This document shows positions 35,163-43,637 of a stretch of 64,000 nt of DNA, one piece after another. Position 1 is the first letter of the stretch, and each line of letters opens with the position of its first letter. Below the pieces are notes generated by a model. That model ran no database searches and had not been told where the DNA came from. It worked only from the letters and a program-made list of their open reading frames with translations. Source of the stretch: Marinobacter panjinensis (GTDB taxonomy: Bacteria > Pseudomonadota > Gammaproteobacteria > Pseudomonadales > Oleiphilaceae); contig NZ_SZYH01000001.1 of assembly GCF_005298175.1 (NCBI RefSeq), forward strand, positions 1,612,001 to 1,676,000, given 5' to 3'. The position numbers and the translations under genes were made by a program.

Positions 35163-36032
35163 GTGTTCAAGAAACAATATTTTCACATCATAGGTCGCAC
35201 GACGTTGCACCATTTCCTTGTGGTAGTTCTTCTGATAGCCGCCCTGGCCCTACCTCACAGCGTTCAGGCCGCAAGCGACGTTTACCTGCAGTACCGCCAG
35301 TGGCAGCCCTACGACTGGCCGGAAGAGATGGCGTCGGCCAAGGAGGTGACCCGATCTCAGCGTGGGCTGGGGTGGCATCACCAGAGCGCTGCCGGCGAGT
35401 TCGGCATTGATTACGACTATCAGCCCCTGCGTATACGCACCGGCGCCCCGGCGCACAACGGCCATCTGCACCGGTTGACCTTCGGTGGCCAATGGCAACA
35501 CCACCTTTACCTTGTGGAAGCGCGGGCTGGCTTCGCCGGTACCTCCAATATGTTCAAACACCAGGCATTCCATGGTGACGTGGTGAATGGCCGTGTGGCG
35601 ATGTTCCGGGCAGTGAGTGAGGGCTCGCCCCTGAGCCTGGGTATCGGCGGCGACCATCGCTTCGGTTCTTTCCGCTGGCTTCCCCGGGTGCGGTGGGAGT
35701 ACGCCAGTGATAGCGGCCACTGGCTGATGGATCTGCCCGTTATGCTGCGATGGCAAAGCCCCGGTAGTCTCTGGGAGCTTCGGCTGGAACGTAAAGGAGA
35801 TCGCTGGGCCACGCTTGATGAGGCCCGGGAGGTCGAAGGCGCGCTTTATCTGCGCGAGTGGAGAGCGGAGCTGACATACCGGGTCCGCCCGGCTGAAGGA
35901 TTGTGGCCTTCTGTGGTTCTGGGAGTTGGCGCCAGCGTGGATACCCGTGTCCGGTATCGGGACCTGGCGACGGGGACACGGGATCAACGCTTGGGCGATG
36001 CACTGCTGGGGAGCTTAAGGCTCGGCTGGTAG
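35163..36032 (+). CDS. Exported protein of unknown function, probable outer-membrane beta-barrel
   Basis: This protein has about 289 residues from a GTG with GAGGGA six bases upstream. A long N-terminal signal peptide ends near Val-Gln-Ala-Ala (residues about 36-39). The remainder shows alternating aromatic and polar residues in many short strands and ends in Leu-Arg-Leu-Gly-Trp, with a terminal aromatic residue as needed for BAM-dependent barrel assembly. No cysteine is seen in the mature part. I do not recognise a specific family. It ends 9 bases from the convergent MFS gene. A TTG at 35148 is an alternative start. Confidence 0.7.
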   Translation: MFKKQYFHIIGRTTLHHFLVVVLLIAALALPHSVQAASDVYLQYRQWQPYDWPEEMASAKEVTRSQRGLGWHHQSAAGEFGIDYDYQPLRIRTGAPAHNGHLHRLTFGGQWQHHLYLVEARAGFAGTSNMFKHQAFHGDVVNGRVAMFRAVSEGSPLSLGIGGDHRFGSFRWLPRVRWEYASDSGHWLMDLPVMLRWQSPGSLWELRLERKGDRWATLDEAREVEGALYLREWRAELTYRVRPAEGLWPSVVLGVGASVDTRVRYRDLATGTRDQRLGDALLGSLRLGW

Positions 36033-36041
36033 ATCACTTTT

Positions 36042-37301
36042 CTATTCTTTCGTATCGTAAGTGAACGGCTCGCCCTCCTCGTTCTGGAGCTGATAATCGT
36101 AGGCCGCCTGAAGGCCAGTGTCCTCCCCGGCCTCTTCATCGGACCCTTGCTCAATATTGCGTGGATACAGTGGCGACAGCAGTGCCACCAAAATGCCGAT
36201 CACGGAGAAAATGGCAAAGGCGTCGCTATAGCCAAGGTTGTTCACCAACATGCCGACAATGGGCGAGCCAGCCGCCTGGCCGAGCGAGATCGCCATGAAC
36301 GGCAGTACCGGACCCATCGACAGACGGCCCGGCAACAGCCGGACGCCAGTCATCAGATACAGCCCCGTCAGACTCATATAGGCCAGACCAAAGACCAGCC
36401 CGGAAAACGCCGCAAGCACCACCTGATCGGGGCTGGCAGCCAACAATGCCAGGCTCGCAGCCAGCATCATCAGCATCAGGGCCTGAGTGATAGGCGGGTT
36501 GTTTCGATCAGCCAGATCAGCCACCACAGCGCCGCCAAGCCCGGCGAGACCAACCGCCAGCCAAAGCCACCCGGTTGCTGCGGACGGCAGCTCGCCAAGG
36601 GTAACCACGAGATCGGGCGCAAAGATCCAGTAAGCAGCGGAGACAAACCCCATCACGAAGGCAAACAGCGAGAGCCTGAACAGACGCCACCACTGCAGGG
36701 CGCTGATGGGAGGCGGCGGCGCAGCATTCGATGGAGCAACCCGAGACACCGAGGGAATATAAAACCAGGTGGCAAGCACGCCGATAACCGCCAGCAAGGC
36801 AAAGAACAAGTAGGCGTAGCGCCAGAGGCCGGCCATAAACAGAACGGCAGGAACGGCAACCATTATACCGACACTCGTACCCGCGTTCATCACAGAGCTG
36901 ACGCGCCCGTGCACGGAACGATCCACCAGCACCTGCATGGCAGCCGTAAGTGCGGGCATCATCAGGCCCGTGCAAATGCCGCACGCAAACACTCCAACGC
37001 CGAGCGACAGGGCGCCAGAGGACTGGCTGATCAGCGCCAGGCCGACAGCGCCGAACCCACCAGACAGAATCGCCGTATTGCGGGCACCGAGACGATCCGC
37101 TGCAAACGGTGCAACCAACATGGCCAGCAGGAAACTGATCAGCGGCACCGCACCGATGATACCGATCACCTCGGGCGTGAGGTCCAGCTCGGCGCGGATG
37201 GGCGGCACGAACAGGCCGAAGGCAAAACGCGCGAGACCGTAACTGATCGCAATCAGCGATGCGCCGAAAAGAGCAAATCCTGTACTCGATACGGTCTTCA
37301 C
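36042..37301 (-). CDS. MFS transporter
   Basis: This 419-residue major facilitator protein has twelve predicted transmembrane helices, starting from a GTG with GGGAGAAGG in front. The loop after the second helix reads Ala-Asp-Arg-Leu-Gly-Ala-Arg, the conserved MFS motif A. The C-terminal 35 residues are acidic and cytoplasmic. The general outline is that of small-molecule exporters or sugar/cyanate-type permeases. The substrate cannot be told, and no pathway gene is adjacent. Confidence 0.85.
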   Translation of the reverse strand: MKTVSSTGFALFGASLIAISYGLARFAFGLFVPPIRAELDLTPEVIGIIGAVPLISFLLAMLVAPFAADRLGARNTAILSGGFGAVGLALISQSSGALSLGVGVFACGICTGLMMPALTAAMQVLVDRSVHGRVSSVMNAGTSVGIMVAVPAVLFMAGLWRYAYLFFALLAVIGVLATWFYIPSVSRVAPSNAAPPPPISALQWWRLFRLSLFAFVMGFVSAAYWIFAPDLVVTLGELPSAATGWLWLAVGLAGLGGAVVADLADRNNPPITQALMLMMLAASLALLAASPDQVVLAAFSGLVFGLAYMSLTGLYLMTGVRLLPGRLSMGPVLPFMAISLGQAAGSPIVGMLVNNLGYSDAFAIFSVIGILVALLSPLYPRNIEQGSDEEAGEDTGLQAAYDYQLQNEEGEPFTYDTKE

Positions 37302-37548
37302 GATACCTTCTCCCTCAGTAGCGCACCTGGAACCAGCCTTTACAGAGTAGAAGTTGTGCTTACTGGTATCAAACCATCTTGATTGCCTTTAGAAGTAAAG
37401 CCGGCTTCGCGGAAATCAGTATGTCTTTCGCCGAAACCTTCCATTGATTCCTTGTCGCTTTTCAAGGCGTCTGCTAGCTTCAAGATAGAGCTTTCAGAAG
37501 ATCAGTAAGCTCCACGCCGAACAACAAGAATACTGCGAGGAGAGCGTC

Positions 37549-38292
37549 ATGCAGGATCTAAAAGGTAAGGTCGCCATTGTCACCGGGGGCTCCCGCGGTA
37601 TCGGCAGACACATCGCACTTCAGTTGGCCCAGCGCGGCGCAGATGTCGCTATCAACTACCGCTCACGTCAGTCCGACGCAGACGAGGTTGTCAAGGAAAT
37701 TGAGGCGCTCGGCGTCCGGGCGCAGGCAATCCAGGCGGATTTGTCCAAGATGCCAGAAGCGCGGAGTCTGGTGCGTCAGGTTCATGAGCAATGGGGGCGC
37801 ATCGATATCCTGGTGAACAACGCCGGTATCACCCGCGACAAGTCCATGAAAAAACTCACCGACGACGACTGGAACGACGTTCTCGATACCAACCTCGGGA
37901 GTGTCTACGCGACATGCTCCGAAGTGCTGAAGATAATGATGGACCAGCAGTTCGGTCGCATCATCAATATCACTTCATTCGTGGGCCAGGCCGGCAATTT
38001 CGGGCAGGCAAACTACGCGGCCAGCAAGGGCGGTATCATTGCATTTACCAAGACCCTGGCACTGGAGATGGCCAAGTACAACATTACGGTAAATGCCATT
38101 GCGCCGGGCTTCACCGAGACCGAAATGCTCGCCCAGGTGCCAGAGAATATCCGCGAGCAAATCATTGCACGGGTGCCGATGGGCCGCTTTGGTCAGCCCG
38201 CTGAAATCGCCCGAGCAGTGGTATTTCTCGCAGCGGAAGGAGACTACATCACCGGCCAGCAGATCAACGTTAACGGCGGCGTGTACATGTAA
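37549..38292 (+). CDS. 3-oxoacyl-ACP/acetoacetyl-CoA reductase (FabG/PhaB-like SDR)
   Basis: This 247-residue classical short-chain dehydrogenase has the NADP loop Thr-Gly-Gly-Ser-Arg-Gly-Ile-Gly (about residues 12-19), an Asn-Asn-Ala-Gly-Ile-Thr-Arg-Asp segment near 90, a Ser-Phe catalytic strand near 143, and Tyr-x-x-x-Lys near 157-161. The Thr-Arg-Asp-x-x-Met-Lys-Lys-Leu segment resembles PhaB, which makes 3-hydroxybutyryl-CoA for PHB, as well as FabG. It stands alone without phaC or fab genes, so the choice stays open. GAGGAG precedes the ATG. Confidence 0.88.
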   Translation: MQDLKGKVAIVTGGSRGIGRHIALQLAQRGADVAINYRSRQSDADEVVKEIEALGVRAQAIQADLSKMPEARSLVRQVHEQWGRIDILVNNAGITRDKSMKKLTDDDWNDVLDTNLGSVYATCSEVLKIMMDQQFGRIINITSFVGQAGNFGQANYAASKGGIIAFTKTLALEMAKYNITVNAIAPGFTETEMLAQVPENIREQIIARVPMGRFGQPAEIARAVVFLAAEGDYITGQQINVNGGVYM

Positions 38293-38320
38293 TGCCACCC
38301 ACCGGCTGCTATGGCTGAAT

Positions 38321-38776
38321 CTAGCCAGCCAGCGCAGCCCGCACCTTTTTGCTCAGATGGCCCATATCGACTCGGCCAAGTACCTGGGGGCGCAGGTCGT
38401 TCATGACACGCCCCATGTCCTGCATTCCCTGGGCGTCAGTTGAGCTAATGGCCATACGGATCAGGCCATCAAGGTCATCCTCGGTAAGGGCGGCGGGCAT
38501 GAACTCCTCAATGATCACCATTTCTGCCCTTTCCTTGTCGCCCAGTTCCTCTCGACCGGCATCATCGTATTGACTGGCGGCATCGCGGCGCTGCTTGAGC
38601 ATTTTGTCCAGCACCTTCAGAACGTCATCGTCATCCAGATCGCGGCGCTCATCAATCTCGATCTGTTTGACCGCAGCCTGAGCCATCCGCAGGGTGACAA
38701 GCCGGGTTTTATCCTTGTTCCGCATCGCGTTTTTCACAGCGTTGTTCAGTTGTTCCTTGAGTGATAATTCTGCCAT
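38321..38776 (-). CDS. GatB/YqeY domain-containing protein
   Basis: This 151-residue helical protein matches the free-standing YqeY family: an N-terminal helix with Ala-Met-Arg-Asn-Lys-Asp, an Arg-Arg-Asp-Ala-Ala-x-Gln-Tyr segment in the middle, and a C-terminal Met-Gly-His-Leu-Ser-Lys-Lys-Val-Arg segment. The domain is shared with the tail of the GatB amidotransferase, where it contacts tRNA. The role of single-domain YqeY is unsettled. In proteobacteria it usually lies between rpsU and dnaG, but those neighbours are absent here. It is divergent from the patatin-like gene. Confidence 0.88.
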   Translation of the reverse strand: MAELSLKEQLNNAVKNAMRNKDKTRLVTLRMAQAAVKQIEIDERRDLDDDDVLKVLDKMLKQRRDAASQYDDAGREELGDKERAEMVIIEEFMPAALTEDDLDGLIRMAISSTDAQGMQDMGRVMNDLRPQVLGRVDMGHLSKKVRAALAG

Positions 38777-38838
38777 TGTCGACCTCTGTTAAAATCAATG
38801 TGAATTTTACCCTATATAACATCATCAGGCGCTCATGC

Positions 38839-39711
38839 ATGAAACTCAATCCCTTTAATACCCGAATCGGTCTGGCCCTGGGAGGCGGTGCCGCAAAGGG
38901 CATTGCTCATATCGGCGTTTTGAAGGCCTTTGAGGAGGAGCAGATCCGGATTCATTGTATTTCGGGAACCAGTGTTGGGGCACTGGTCGCCAGTTACCAC
39001 GCCTTCGGCCGCCCGGCCGAGTCCATACTTTCGATCTGTTCCGAGCTGAACCTGTCCAAGATTCTCGACTTTACCCTGAAGCGTGGCGGCCTGTTCAGCA
39101 CGAATTCCATCCGGGAAATGATCCACAGGGATCTGGGGGATTGCCGCATTGAAGATGCCAACATTCCCCTGGCCATCTGTGCAACCGATATCGAAACCGG
39201 TGAGCAGCTGATTTTCAGAAATGGAAACCTGGCAGATGCGGTCTGTGCGTCCATGGCTGTGCCCGGCCTGTTTGTGCCGGTGGAAATAGATGGCAGGATT
39301 CTGGTGGATGGTGGGCTGGTGGAAAATGTTCCGATATCACCGCTGGCGGAAATGGGCGCGGGCATTATTGTGGCCGTTGACCTGAGCCATGTCGGCCGGT
39401 ACCCGAAACCGGAAGATACGCTTGATGTGATCAGCAATGCCATCAACATTGGTATCGACTTTAATACCCGCAAGCAGCTGAAAAAGGCTGACATAGCAGT
39501 GCCACTGGACTTAAGCGGGTACAGCCTCACCAACAACGCTGACCGCGTGGAAGAGCTGTACCTCGAAGGCTACCGCCCCATGAAGAAAAAGATTCGCCAG
39601 GTACTCTGGTACAAGCGGTGGAATGTCGTTATCAGCCTTATAAAAGCGGCCGGGGCATTGTTGCCCTTCAAGGTACCCGAGATCCTCAAAGGCCTTAAAC
39701 GCCTCACATGA
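38839..39711 (+). CDS. Patatin-like phospholipase (RssA/NTE-type)
   Basis: This 290-residue protein has a Ser-Asp catalytic dyad. The oxyanion motif Gly-Gly-Gly-Ala-Ala-Lys-Gly (about residues 14-20), the nucleophile elbow Gly-Thr-Ser-Val-Gly (about 47-51) and Asp-Gly-Gly (about 158-160) are all present. Members hydrolyse lipid acyl esters at the membrane. The frame opens at 38761, but the ATG at 38839 places the conserved core at the normal distance. It overlaps the next, opposite-strand gene by 8 bases at the 3' ends. Confidence 0.88.
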   Translation: MKLNPFNTRIGLALGGGAAKGIAHIGVLKAFEEEQIRIHCISGTSVGALVASYHAFGRPAESILSICSELNLSKILDFTLKRGGLFSTNSIREMIHRDLGDCRIEDANIPLAICATDIETGEQLIFRNGNLADAVCASMAVPGLFVPVEIDGRILVDGGLVENVPISPLAEMGAGIIVAVDLSHVGRYPKPEDTLDVISNAINIGIDFNTRKQLKKADIAVPLDLSGYSLTNNADRVEELYLEGYRPMKKKIRQVLWYKRWNVVISLIKAAGALLPFKVPEILKGLKRLT

Positions 39712-39883
39712 AGTAGTGCCGAATCAGTTGCAGCACTATAGCCAGCGCCATCAGCGGTATAATCCATCGCGTGATATTGCTGTAGTCCCGGGTTTCATCT
39801 TTGGGCGCGTATTTTTCGACCAGTGGAACAATAATGATCAGGGCCAGAAAAAGGACAGCGAGAATCGTCAGCAGGGTACCCAT
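39704..39883 (-). CDS. Small membrane protein of unknown function (59 residues)
   Basis: The ATG at 39883 has GGAGA nine bases upstream. The product has two transmembrane helices (about 4-22 and 39-57) joined by a short charged loop with a Lys-Tyr-Ala-Pro-Lys-Asp-Glu segment. A longer open frame to 40030 lacks membrane or family character and overlaps the diguanylate cyclase gene. The function is unknown. Its start lies 47 bases downstream of the diguanylate cyclase stop, on the same strand, so it may be cotranscribed. Confidence 0.7.
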   Translation of the reverse strand: MGTLLTILAVLFLALIIIVPLVEKYAPKDETRDYSNITRWIIPLMALAIVLQLIRHYFM

Positions 39884-39930
39884 GGCCAGTTTCTCCAAAA
39901 AGATTGATGACAGAACGAAGCGTTGGCACG

Positions 39931-41619
39931 CTAACTCGTCGCGGCGACTCCGCCCGACTTTCTGCGGGACAGCTTGTGCTGGTACATACGCCTGTCCGAG
40001 ATCGTAAACAGATGGGAGGGCAAACTGCATTCACTGGCATAGGCTACCCCGTAACTCACACCAGCCTCTTTGAAACCCGCTGCGATCAGCATGCCCTCAA
40101 TGTGCCTGATGGCCTCGTGGAGCACGGGTTCCTGTCGCCTGGTAGACAGTATCCCGAACTCATCCCCTCCCAGACGGTAGCTGTCGCTGTCTTCGCCACA
40201 GTGAGCCCTCAAGCCATCGGCAAACAGACGCAGAAGCTCATCACCAGCCGTATGTCCGTAGGTGTCGTTGATGGTTTTGAGGCCATCCAGGTCAATCAGG
40301 AAAATCATCTGCTGTGCTTCGTCATCGGCCTCGGCTGAGAACTGAAAAAAGTTGTCGAGATAGGTGTCAAAGGCGTAGCGATTGCCCAGCCCGGTCAGGC
40401 CGTCAGTATTGGCCAGCTTGAGGGCATCGTTGAGATTGTTCAAGTAGCGGTCTTTCTGCTCCGAGAGCAGCTTGATCTTGTCCGCCAGGGCAAATGCCAG
40501 CAGTAACGCATCCAGCGTGCCCCCCAGCAAGGTCAACAGCTCTGCGTTATCCACCAGTTCGGATGTCAGCCCGATGTTGGCGGGCAAAATCAGCAACCCC
40601 GGAATAATCAATGCCACAAAAGCAAACACGAAATAGCGGGCCGGCCGATAGCCCCTGCGCCAGGAAAGAATGCCGCTTACCAACGCCAGAGCCAGCCAGA
40701 AAGTAATGACCACCGTGGCCAGGCTATGGGCATAACTGACCGCAAAAAAACAGCTCGGTAGCAGGAGCAGCGCCAACACCTGGTTACACCGGCTCAGCTT
40801 CGCAAGCAGGGGGTTGTACTGGTCGAGCTTGAGGAACTCCAGGTAGAAAAGCGTGTTCAGCACCGGTAACAGAAAGAAGGGCACATAGTGCAGGGAAATG
40901 TTGCGGTAACCGAAAAACTCAACTGGCAGATGAAAAACAAACGCCCAGGCCACGAAGTACGCCAGCAGATAGAACGCGTAGTACAACTGGCTTCTATCCC
41001 GGGTCGAGAAGAAAACGAACAGATTGAAAATGGCCAGCGCGATCAGGCTTCCAAAGGCAAGCAGTACCAGTGCGTTCTCAATCGCCACCTTGTGGCGATA
41101 GTCCGTTTCCGGGATCACCTCGAATTCAGGGTGGGATGAGAAGTACGGGCTGGAAAAGCGCACCAGTAGCCGATAAGTCGTATCTGGCTGCAGTTGAATA
41201 CGCTTCCCGTAGTGCAGCATATACTCGTGATCATGCTGATACCCCGTATGCAGCACCTGGACATCCCCATCCTCGCTGTATACACGGGCCTCTATCCGAT
41301 CAATGAGGGAATTGTTAGGGTCCAGCACCCAGTCAGTCGTATTACCCTCATGGCGTAATTCCCTGAGTAGCCAGTAATCACCCCCGGTCAGGGCAACGGC
41401 TTCAGCGGGGTTCTGTTGCGCGCTCCACGCGGGTAGGCCCTGATAGGTTTCCGGGAAGGTCTGACTCCGGGCGATGTACAGGCGTCCGCCCTGCTGGAGA
41501 TCCATCGCCTCTGCAGGCAGGGATGTAAAGGGTCGTAACTCTGCATAGAGGGGTGTATGCCACCAGCCCACCAAAAGAATCAACGCTGCGGCAAGAAGCC
41601 GGAACACAATGCGCTGCAT
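39931..41619 (-). CDS. 7TM-DISM diguanylate cyclase
   Basis: This 562-residue sensor cyclase has a signal peptide, then a periplasmic 7TMR-DISMED2 domain (about 30-170), seven transmembrane helices (about 185-375), a short coiled coil and a GGDEF domain (about 400-560). The active site Gly-Gly-Asp-Glu-Phe is intact (about residues 504-508), so it should make c-di-GMP. The Arg-x-x-Asp inhibitory site is not present at its usual place, so product inhibition may be weak. It has the opposite activity but the same sensor layout as the EAL protein at 23.8 kb. Confidence 0.9.
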   Translation of the reverse strand: MQRIVFRLLAAALILLVGWWHTPLYAELRPFTSLPAEAMDLQQGGRLYIARSQTFPETYQGLPAWSAQQNPAEAVALTGGDYWLLRELRHEGNTTDWVLDPNNSLIDRIEARVYSEDGDVQVLHTGYQHDHEYMLHYGKRIQLQPDTTYRLLVRFSSPYFSSHPEFEVIPETDYRHKVAIENALVLLAFGSLIALAIFNLFVFFSTRDRSQLYYAFYLLAYFVAWAFVFHLPVEFFGYRNISLHYVPFFLLPVLNTLFYLEFLKLDQYNPLLAKLSRCNQVLALLLLPSCFFAVSYAHSLATVVITFWLALALVSGILSWRRGYRPARYFVFAFVALIIPGLLILPANIGLTSELVDNAELLTLLGGTLDALLLAFALADKIKLLSEQKDRYLNNLNDALKLANTDGLTGLGNRYAFDTYLDNFFQFSAEADDEAQQMIFLIDLDGLKTINDTYGHTAGDELLRLFADGLRAHCGEDSDSYRLGGDEFGILSTRRQEPVLHEAIRHIEGMLIAAGFKEAGVSYGVAYASECSLPSHLFTISDRRMYQHKLSRRKSGGVAATS

Positions 41620-42008
41620 AGGAATTTTCTTATTATGGATTTAGAGCCCGGCTGGGACGACTGGAAACGCTATCAGCCATCCCTTACCGCCGCAGAACTA
41701 TTCTTACAACATATATTAGTAAGGGCATATTAAAGAATAGCTTAGTAACCTTTCTGGGGACAACAAAAAGCCATTTAGCGACTCGATTACGGTCCTTAGT
41801 TACGCAAATATATCGTTCAGAAACATAATATTACTGGAGCCTGCAATCCTGAGCCAAGTGCATAGGCAAATGCCGATATGGTTCCTTGTTATATGCTTTA
41901 TTCGATTGCCAGCCCCCTCATCAGACCCTATGATTCCCGCCATCGGCAGCCTCTACCGAGTTTCGGTAAGGCTCAAGCGGCAATCCAGAAAACCTGAGGT
42001 CTTACCGA
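41620..42008. other. Gene-free stretch with promoters and a structured leader
   Basis: This AT-rich spacer of 389 bases separates two divergent genes, the diguanylate cyclase and a small membrane protein. It contains several TATATT/TATTA-like segments around 41710-41740 and 41805-41830 that could serve as -10 boxes, but I cannot pick one. A 32-codon open frame at 41635-41733 has no ribosome site or family match. The right end holds the inverted repeats listed separately. Confidence 0.5.
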
Positions 42009-42009
42009 A
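41954..42009 (+). promoter_or_regulatory. Two mutually exclusive hairpins in the leader of the 66-residue membrane protein gene
   Basis: TACCGA at 41954-41959 can pair with TCGGTA at 41963-41968. The second arm is also part of TTCGGTAAG (41962-41970), which pairs perfectly over nine bases with CTTACCGAA at 42001-42009. That last arm touches the start codon, and the loop contains the GAGG ribosome site (41996-41999). The two structures cannot coexist, which is the layout of a translational switch. The ligand or trigger is unknown, and function is inference. Confidence 0.4.
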
Positions 42010-42209
42010 TGGAACACACAAGTAACATCAGTTCCGTTGAACCCGAGAACATTTCCTTTGATGCCGTTGAGGTCGCCGGACTCATCGCTCCTCTGCTTTT
42101 TGCGGTCATGACCATTGTTCTGGTGGCACTAAATCCAGACCCCTCCGGGACAGTTTCCAAAGATTCAAAAATCCCTCCCGACCGGATTGAGCAAATCCAT
42201 CGACGGTAA
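42009..42209 (+). CDS. Small single-pass membrane protein of unknown function
   Basis: This 66-residue product has one hydrophobic helix (about 22-44) between an acidic N-terminus and a polar, Pro-rich C-terminus. TGAGGT lies eight bases before the ATG, and the leader can fold into two alternative hairpins. I do not recognise a family. The good ribosome site and the structured leader support a real gene. Confidence 0.5.
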   Translation: MEHTSNISSVEPENISFDAVEVAGLIAPLLFAVMTIVLVALNPDPSGTVSKDSKIPPDRIEQIHRR

Positions 42210-42242
42210 GGTGATATCGCGTTACGGTTGAACAGCGTAGCC

Positions 42243-42265
42243 CTGCCCTCGACGACGGAGGGCAG
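42243..42265. terminator. Intergenic stem-loop after the small membrane protein gene
   Basis: CTGCCCTC at 42243-42250 and GAGGGCAG at 42258-42265 form a perfect eight-pair stem with a seven-base loop, 33 bases after the stop codon. There is no U-tract, so it may stop transcription weakly or stabilise the 3' end. Confidence 0.4.
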
Positions 42266-42354
42266 CAGAGGGCTCATCACTTAACATCATCCTTGAGCTC
42301 CCCAGTACTAACCAAAGAGGTAAGGTAATTGCCGACAATAAAAAAGGTTCAATC

Positions 42355-42801
42355 ATGAACGATTCAAAGTTGGACAGTGCGCGTCAAACTGACGACCCGA
42401 ATGAAAAAACGCCTGAAGCTCGAGAGATCAGCAATTCGGAACAGCTTTTCGTTATTGGCGGCTTCAATCTGATCCAGAAGCTGTTGCTGATTGTGACGGG
42501 GCTGATGACGTTAGGTGCTGCCGGGTTAGAGATCCTGGGCATCTACGAAAATGGTGTCGTAGACCTCGCTGATATTCTGATGATGTTCCTCTACACCGAG
42601 GTGGTTGCAATGGTGGTGGTGTCTTACACCGGGCGAGGTTCACCGTTTATCTATCCGATTTTCATCGCTATTACTGCAATAGCTCGGCTGATAGTGCTAC
42701 AGGGCAAGGACATGGCCCCGCAAAACATCCTGTTCGAAGCCGGCGCAATCGTGCTACTGGCTATTGCGGCTATCGCGATAATGCGTTTGCCGCGCCGTTG
42801 A
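42355..42801 (+). CDS. PsiE family phosphate-starvation-inducible membrane protein
   Basis: This 148-residue protein has four transmembrane helices after a polar N-terminus of about 35 residues. The pattern of acidic residues in the second helix (Asp-x-Leu-Met-Met-Phe-Leu-Tyr-Thr-Glu) and a Gly-Arg-Gly-Ser-Pro segment between helices fit PsiE. E. coli psiE is induced by phosphate starvation through PhoB, and the protein's function is unknown. I see no clear Pho box upstream. AAGG lies eight bases before the ATG. Confidence 0.82.
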   Translation: MNDSKLDSARQTDDPNEKTPEAREISNSEQLFVIGGFNLIQKLLLIVTGLMTLGAAGLEILGIYENGVVDLADILMMFLYTEVVAMVVVSYTGRGSPFIYPIFIAITAIARLIVLQGKDMAPQNILFEAGAIVLLAIAAIAIMRLPRR

Positions 42802-42833
42802 CTCCATTTCCTGCTCACAAGGAGCCAGAACAC

Positions 42834-43601
42834 ATGGCACAGCAACTCCCGGTCATACTCATAACCGGCGGCGCCCAGGGCATCGGCAAGGGCATAGCCG
42901 CCTATTTCCTGGACAAGGGCTGGCGCGTGGTGGTCCTCGACCAGGATGCAGAAGCCATCACCGCATGCAGACAGGATTTGAACAATCCGGACAACCTGCG
43001 CCTGATCACAACGGATGTCTCCCGCGAGTCCGAAGTGGTCGCCGCAGTAGACGAGGCAGTGCGATGGGGCGGGCGGCTGGACGCAACGGTCAGTAATGCA
43101 GGAATCGCAGATCCGGACACTGGCCCCATAGAGACCCTTGAGCTTGCCCAGTGGCAACGGCGAATCGACGTCAACCTGACCGGCGCCTTCCTGATGGCAA
43201 AGCATACAGTGCCGCACCTTCGCCAGACCCGGGGTAGCATCGTCAACATGGCCTCCACCCGCGCCCTGCAGTCCGAGCCCCATAGCGAGGCCTATGCCGC
43301 CAGCAAGGGCGGCCTGATCGCCCTGACCCATGCGCTGGCCATGAGTCTTGGCCCGGATGTGCGGGCCAACAGCATCAGCCCGGGCTGGATCGATGTCCGT
43401 GCCTGGCAGGCCGATGCGCCAGCCCGGCTGCAGCCCCTCTCCGCCTCCGATCATGAGCAACACCCCAGCGGCCGGGTCGGCACACCCGCCGATGTAGCAG
43501 CCATGGTGGCCTACCTGGTCTCGCCGGAAGCCCGTTTTGTAACCGGCCAGAACTTCGTGATCGACGGCGGGATGACCCGCAAGATGATTTACGAGGATTA
43601 G
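42834..43601 (+). CDS. SDR family oxidoreductase
   Basis: This 255-residue classical short-chain dehydrogenase has Thr-Gly-Gly-Ala-Gln-Gly-Ile-Gly near residues 9-16, an Asn-Ala-Gly-Ile-Ala segment near 86, a catalytic Ser strand (Asn-Met-Ala-Ser-Thr), and Tyr-Ala-Ala-Ser-Lys near 150-154. An Asp at the end of the second strand (Val-Leu-Asp-Gln-Asp) suggests a preference for NAD. AAGGAG precedes the ATG at 42834; the open frame reaches 42798. The start is 32 bases after psiE. The substrate is unknown. Confidence 0.86.
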   Translation: MAQQLPVILITGGAQGIGKGIAAYFLDKGWRVVVLDQDAEAITACRQDLNNPDNLRLITTDVSRESEVVAAVDEAVRWGGRLDATVSNAGIADPDTGPIETLELAQWQRRIDVNLTGAFLMAKHTVPHLRQTRGSIVNMASTRALQSEPHSEAYAASKGGLIALTHALAMSLGPDVRANSISPGWIDVRAWQADAPARLQPLSASDHEQHPSGRVGTPADVAAMVAYLVSPEARFVTGQNFVIDGGMTRKMIYED

Positions 43602-43637
43602 CGGACTGCCCGGCCGGCCGACCCTTCTGCGACAGGC

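Noticed and set aside
36147..37382. 411-codon open frame on the plus strand
   Set aside because: It is antisense to the MFS transporter; the translation is rich in Gln, His and Arg with no fold character.
41635..41733. 32-codon frame in the spacer beside the diguanylate cyclase
   Set aside because: Weak ribosome site and no recognisable sequence; probably chance.
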